Source: Acidobacteriota bacterium (GTDB lineage Bacteria > Acidobacteriota > Terriglobia > Terriglobales > Acidobacteriaceae). From it: a DNA stretch of 7,775 bases. The stretch lies in assembly GCA_003225595.1 (NCBI GenBank), contig QIAR01000027.1, positions 1 to 7,775 of the forward strand, given 5' to 3'. The position numbers were made by a program, and so were the translations under genes. The notes beneath the pieces were generated by a model, which saw nothing but the letters and a program-made list of their open reading frames with translations, had not been told where the DNA came from and did no database searches. This document shows, piece by piece, positions 5,299 to 7,775 of the stretch (the stretch's first letter is position 1; every line of letters starts with the position of its first letter).

Positions 5299-7119
5299 TT
5301 GAAACTGCCGATTCCCGATCGCATCCCGGTTCTCTACGTCATCCTCAGTGTGCTCGTGCTGATCGCCGTTGTGCCCATGTACTTCTACTCGACGCAGGTC
5401 GAAGCCATCAACCGCGAACGCCTGAAAACCAACGAAATGCTGCTGCAGAACACTGTAACCCGCTCGCTGGCAGACGACATTTCGCAGCACCAGGAAACCT
5501 TGCGCATGATGCTGGCCAACCTATCCTCGGCGATTCAGGTGGCTAGCGGCGGCGATGTCGGCGCCAAGAACGTGGAGGCTCCCGAACTCCGGGCGCTGCT
5601 GGAGAACTTCGTTTCTTCGTCGCGCGACATTGCCTACGCAACCCTCCTTAACTCCGATGCCAAAGGAATTTCCGCCGGCCGCATTGATCCAGATGCATTC
5701 CTGCAGCGCGAACTGGAACGTGCCTATGCTGCCGCCCGTGAAGGCCGCGCGTATAACGGCCAGACTTTGGTTGTGGGCAACGGCAAGTCCGCCCGCACGG
5801 TGATGCTGGTCAGCACTCCGGTGATGTATGGCGGACGCTTTCTGGGCATGATTGGGTCGGTCGTAGACCTGCAATTCCTGATTCGCCGTCTGCAGGAAGT
5901 CAGCAGTGGCGGCCTGACTCCGTACGTTGTGGACAGTCAGGGGCGCCTGGTCGCTGCCGCCATCCCCGATTACGCAACAGGCCAAGACATGAAGAACCTG
6001 GAAATCGTGCGCAACTTCGTGGACCAGGGCAATAAAGCTCAGCTCGCCGCCACCAAGGAATTTGAAGTCAGGAATGGCAAAAACCGGACTGCCATGCTCG
6101 GCACCTACAGCCCGGTGACGGCCCTTGACTGGGCAGTTGTCGTGCAGAAGCCTCAACGTGAAGCCTATCGAGGTATTTATGAAATGCAGCATACTGCCCG
6201 CCTGTTGGCGTTTCTAGCAGTGCTGGTCAGTATCGCCCTCAGCATTTACGCCGCGCGCCGCATCACCAATCCGCTCCAAGTCCTCACCCAATCAAGCCGG
6301 GCCATTGCTCGCGGAGATTTCTCTCAGCGCGTGCACCTGAAGAGCCGTACCGAGATCGGAGAACTGGCAGAAACTTTCAACGTGATGTCTGAGGAACTCG
6401 AGCAATTCGTGCTCGACCTGAGGCGTGCCGCCGAGGAAAACCGGGCGCTGTTCCTGGGCTCGATCCAGATGCTGGCCGGCGCAGTCGACGAGAAGGACCC
6501 CTACACGCGCGGCCACTCTGATCGTGTCACGCGCTATTCCATGATGATTGCGCGAGAGATGGGGCTCGACGAAGGTTTTCTGGAAACCCTCCGCATCTCG
6601 GCCCAGTTACACGACGTGGGCAAGATCGGGATCGAGGACCGGGTCCTGAAAAAGCCCGGCACTCTGACTCCGGAAGAGTTCGAGATCATGAAGACTCACA
6701 CCACCAAGGGCGCGAACATTCTGCGGCCGGTGAAACAATTGCAGGAGATGCTGCCTGGCATCGAATTGCACCACGAGTCTCTCGACGGACGTGGCTACCC
6801 CTACGGACTCAAGGACGAGCAGATTCCGCGACTGGCGCGGATTATCGCTGTAGCCGATACTTTCGACGCGCTCACCACGAACCGTCCCTATCAGCAGGCA
6901 CACGATCCAATGGATGCGCTTCGCATCATTCATTCACTGGCTGGCAAGCGGCTGGATCCGGGAGCCGTTGCCGCATTGACGACTGTGTACGAGCGCGGTG
7001 AAATTCGCATGCAGCGCATCACCATGGCGGCTTCCGCCGCCAGCGCTGCCACTCCCGGCGAGTCTCGTGGGCCCGGCACCAAGGACGCGGCCGCCGCAGT
7101 TGAAACCACCAGATTTTGA
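5299..7119 (+). CDS. Membrane Cache-HAMP-HD-GYP protein, predicted cyclic-di-GMP phosphodiesterase
   Basis: The 606-residue protein has a membrane segment at about 11-29, an extracytoplasmic sensor at about 35-298, a second membrane segment at about 301-320, a HAMP linker at about 317-370, and an HD-GYP domain at about 383-570. The sensor has dCache-like features, such as VMLVSTPVMYGGRFLGMIG (168-186) and a C-terminal TALDWAVVVQKP (274-285). Catalytic-site residues appear intact: His406, His438-Asp439 with Lys442, His467, His491-His492, Asp520 and the G499-Y-P501 motif in DGRGYPYGL. The domain should therefore hydrolyse c-di-GMP, possibly to GMP, in response to an unknown external ligand. The tail after about 575 is Ala-rich and disordered-looking. 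The start is the TTG at 5299, with AGGG four nt upstream. The frame is open back to 5242 but contains no ATG, GTG or other TTG. A better SD-like AAGGGA (5248-5253 region) has no usual start downstream in this frame. The gene appears monocistronic. Confidence 0.93.
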   Translation: MKLPIPDRIPVLYVILSVLVLIAVVPMYFYSTQVEAINRERLKTNEMLLQNTVTRSLADDISQHQETLRMMLANLSSAIQVASGGDVGAKNVEAPELRALLENFVSSSRDIAYATLLNSDAKGISAGRIDPDAFLQRELERAYAAAREGRAYNGQTLVVGNGKSARTVMLVSTPVMYGGRFLGMIGSVVDLQFLIRRLQEVSSGGLTPYVVDSQGRLVAAAIPDYATGQDMKNLEIVRNFVDQGNKAQLAATKEFEVRNGKNRTAMLGTYSPVTALDWAVVVQKPQREAYRGIYEMQHTARLLAFLAVLVSIALSIYAARRITNPLQVLTQSSRAIARGDFSQRVHLKSRTEIGELAETFNVMSEELEQFVLDLRRAAEENRALFLGSIQMLAGAVDEKDPYTRGHSDRVTRYSMMIAREMGLDEGFLETLRISAQLHDVGKIGIEDRVLKKPGTLTPEEFEIMKTHTTKGANILRPVKQLQEMLPGIELHHESLDGRGYPYGLKDEQIPRLARIIAVADTFDALTTNRPYQQAHDPMDALRIIHSLAGKRLDPGAVAALTTVYERGEIRMQRITMAASAASAATPGESRGPGTKDAAAAVETTRF

Positions 7120-7162
7120 ATTCTCGAGGCCCGGTGTGGGAGTGGCGCTCTCGCCAGTTCAT

Positions 7163-7186
7163 GCCGCCCAAAAAGCGGCTGTCTTT
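7163..7186 (+). terminator. Possible terminator of the HD-GYP gene
   Basis: GCCGC (7163-7167) and GCGGC (7175-7179) form a 5-bp stem around a 7-nt A-rich loop, followed by TGTCTTT (7180-7186). A smaller hairpin, GGCG-CTCT-CGCC (7144-7155), lies just before it. The stem is short and the T-run broken, so termination would be weak. Confidence 0.35.
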
Positions 7187-7348
7187 ATGTCGATGGTGAG
7201 CATGACCAATTCCGAATATGATCCTGAGCGGCTTTCAGGTTCCCATCCCCATGCTGTGAAAGCTCTGCGGACCCAAGCAACACAGATTCAGTTGCCGATG
7301 CTTTGAGAGTCCCTTTCGTCTTCTGCAGTTCGAGTCATCCTCGACCGC

Positions 7349-7354
7349 TATAAT
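7349..7354 (+). promoter_or_regulatory. Consensus -10 box upstream of ftsY
   Basis: TATAAT matches the sigma70 -10 consensus at all six bases, 31 nt before the ftsY ATG. No good -35 is found 16-18 nt upstream. The start site would be near 7361, giving a leader of about 25 nt. Confidence 0.5.
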
Positions 7355-7385
7355 TGACCTCTGGGGGCTCCCTCCCAAACTCCTT

Positions 7386-7775
7386 ATGATCCAGACCCTT
7401 TTCGGCAGCCTCGAACAGCAGCCCAGCTTTCTTGATCGCATGAAGGAGGCGGTTAGCCGCACGCGAGAAAATCTCGCGGAGCGCATCGACGAGGTCGTTT
7501 CCATAGGCAAGGAGATCGATCGCGCTACCCTAGACGACCTGGAAGCCACGCTAATCGGTGCTGATCTCGGCACCGCCACAACTCATGAAGTACTCGACAA
7601 GCTGCGCGATAAGGCAGACCGCAAACAGATCAAGAACATCGACGAACTCAAGCGCCTGCTCAAAGGGGAATTGCTTGCCATCCTGACTGCGGCCAACACC
7701 CAACCCGTGCAGAAGGTGGACGGCACACCCGAAGTGATTCTTGTGGTAGGAGTGAATGGCACCGGGAAGACCACT
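7386..7775 (+). CDS. ftsY: Signal recognition particle receptor FtsY, N-terminal part only
   Basis: FtsY is the GTPase receptor that docks SRP-ribosome complexes at the membrane for insertion of membrane proteins. The visible 130 codons cover the four-helix N domain (about 15-100), with the signature LEATLIGADLG at 52-62, and the start of the G domain with the P-loop GVNGTGKTT at 122-130. The VNGT form separates FtsY from Ffh, which usually has LQGS or LQGA. The frame is cut by the right edge directly after the P-loop. There is no long acidic A domain before the N domain, unlike E. coli, so membrane contact would rest on the short amphipathic N-terminus. ATG 7386 lacks a close Shine-Dalgarno sequence; the nearest G-run is at 7363-7367. 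ATG 7440 would cut into the first helix. Confidence 0.96.
   Translation, partial: MIQTLFGSLEQQPSFLDRMKEAVSRTRENLAERIDEVVSIGKEIDRATLDDLEATLIGADLGTATTHEVLDKLRDKADRKQIKNIDELKRLLKGELLAILTAANTQPVQKVDGTPEVILVVGVNGTGKTT

Larger units (their letters stand above)
7120..7385. other. Intergenic region between the HD-GYP gene and ftsY
   Basis: These 266 bases hold a terminator-like hairpin near the start and a TATAAT box near the end. A plus-strand frame at 6998-7306 overlaps the end of the HD-GYP gene and has no recognisable domain, so I do not call it. Nothing else is visible between about 7190 and 7340. Confidence 0.6.

Noticed and set aside
5521..6192. Minus-strand open frame of 223 codons
   Set aside because: It is antisense to the sensor part of the HD-GYP gene, without a domain or ribosome binding site.
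6998..7306. Plus-strand frame of 102 codons after the HD-GYP domain
   Set aside because: Its first 120 bases are the HD-GYP C-terminus in another frame. The rest is proline-rich and unlike any family I know.

Overview
The window is ordinary bacterial chromosome with tightly packed genes on both strands and fairly high G+C. The protein types and gene company (two YbbE/AmiE-like serine hydrolases by murQ, a Cache-HAMP-HD-GYP protein, an FtsY with no long acidic A domain) would suit an acidobacterium. That placement is an impression from family resemblance, not a search result. I see no mobile element, CRISPR array, tRNA or rRNA.

Layout. (1) 1-688, minus: the N-terminal 229 codons of an exported beta-lactamase-family (PF00144) serine hydrolase that runs off the left edge. 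(2) 689-1015: a divergent intergenic region with a candidate promoter for each side and a perfect 10-bp inverted repeat bracketing the leftward promoter. (3) 1016-2161, plus: a second, related PF00144 hydrolase with no visible signal peptide. (4) 2158-3096, plus: murQ, whose best start is a TTG inside the TTGA overlap with the hydrolase stop. (5) 3303-4607, plus: murA, behind its own leader with a GC-rich palindrome next to a TAGAAT box. (6) 4709-5047, minus: a small ABM-type ferredoxin-like barrel protein converging on murA. (7) 5299-7119, plus: a membrane-bound Cache-HAMP-HD-GYP protein, probably a c-di-GMP phosphodiesterase. (8) 7386-7775, plus: the start of ftsY, cut by the right edge just after its P-loop.

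How they fit together. Items 1-5 look like peptidoglycan sugar salvage next to peptidoglycan synthesis. The B. subtilis murQ cluster carries a beta-lactamase-fold amidase (AmiE/YbbE). Here two such paralogues, one exported and one apparently cytoplasmic, lie beside murQ, and the cytoplasmic one seems translationally coupled to it. MurQ removes the lactyl ether of MurNAc-6-phosphate; MurA, the next gene, catalyses the first step in building that ether. The ABM protein, the HD-GYP protein and FtsY look like independent transcription units. The most useful observations are the exported/cytoplasmic hydrolase pair, the operator-like inverted repeat and the coupled TTG start of murQ. I did not find a clearly new kind of system.
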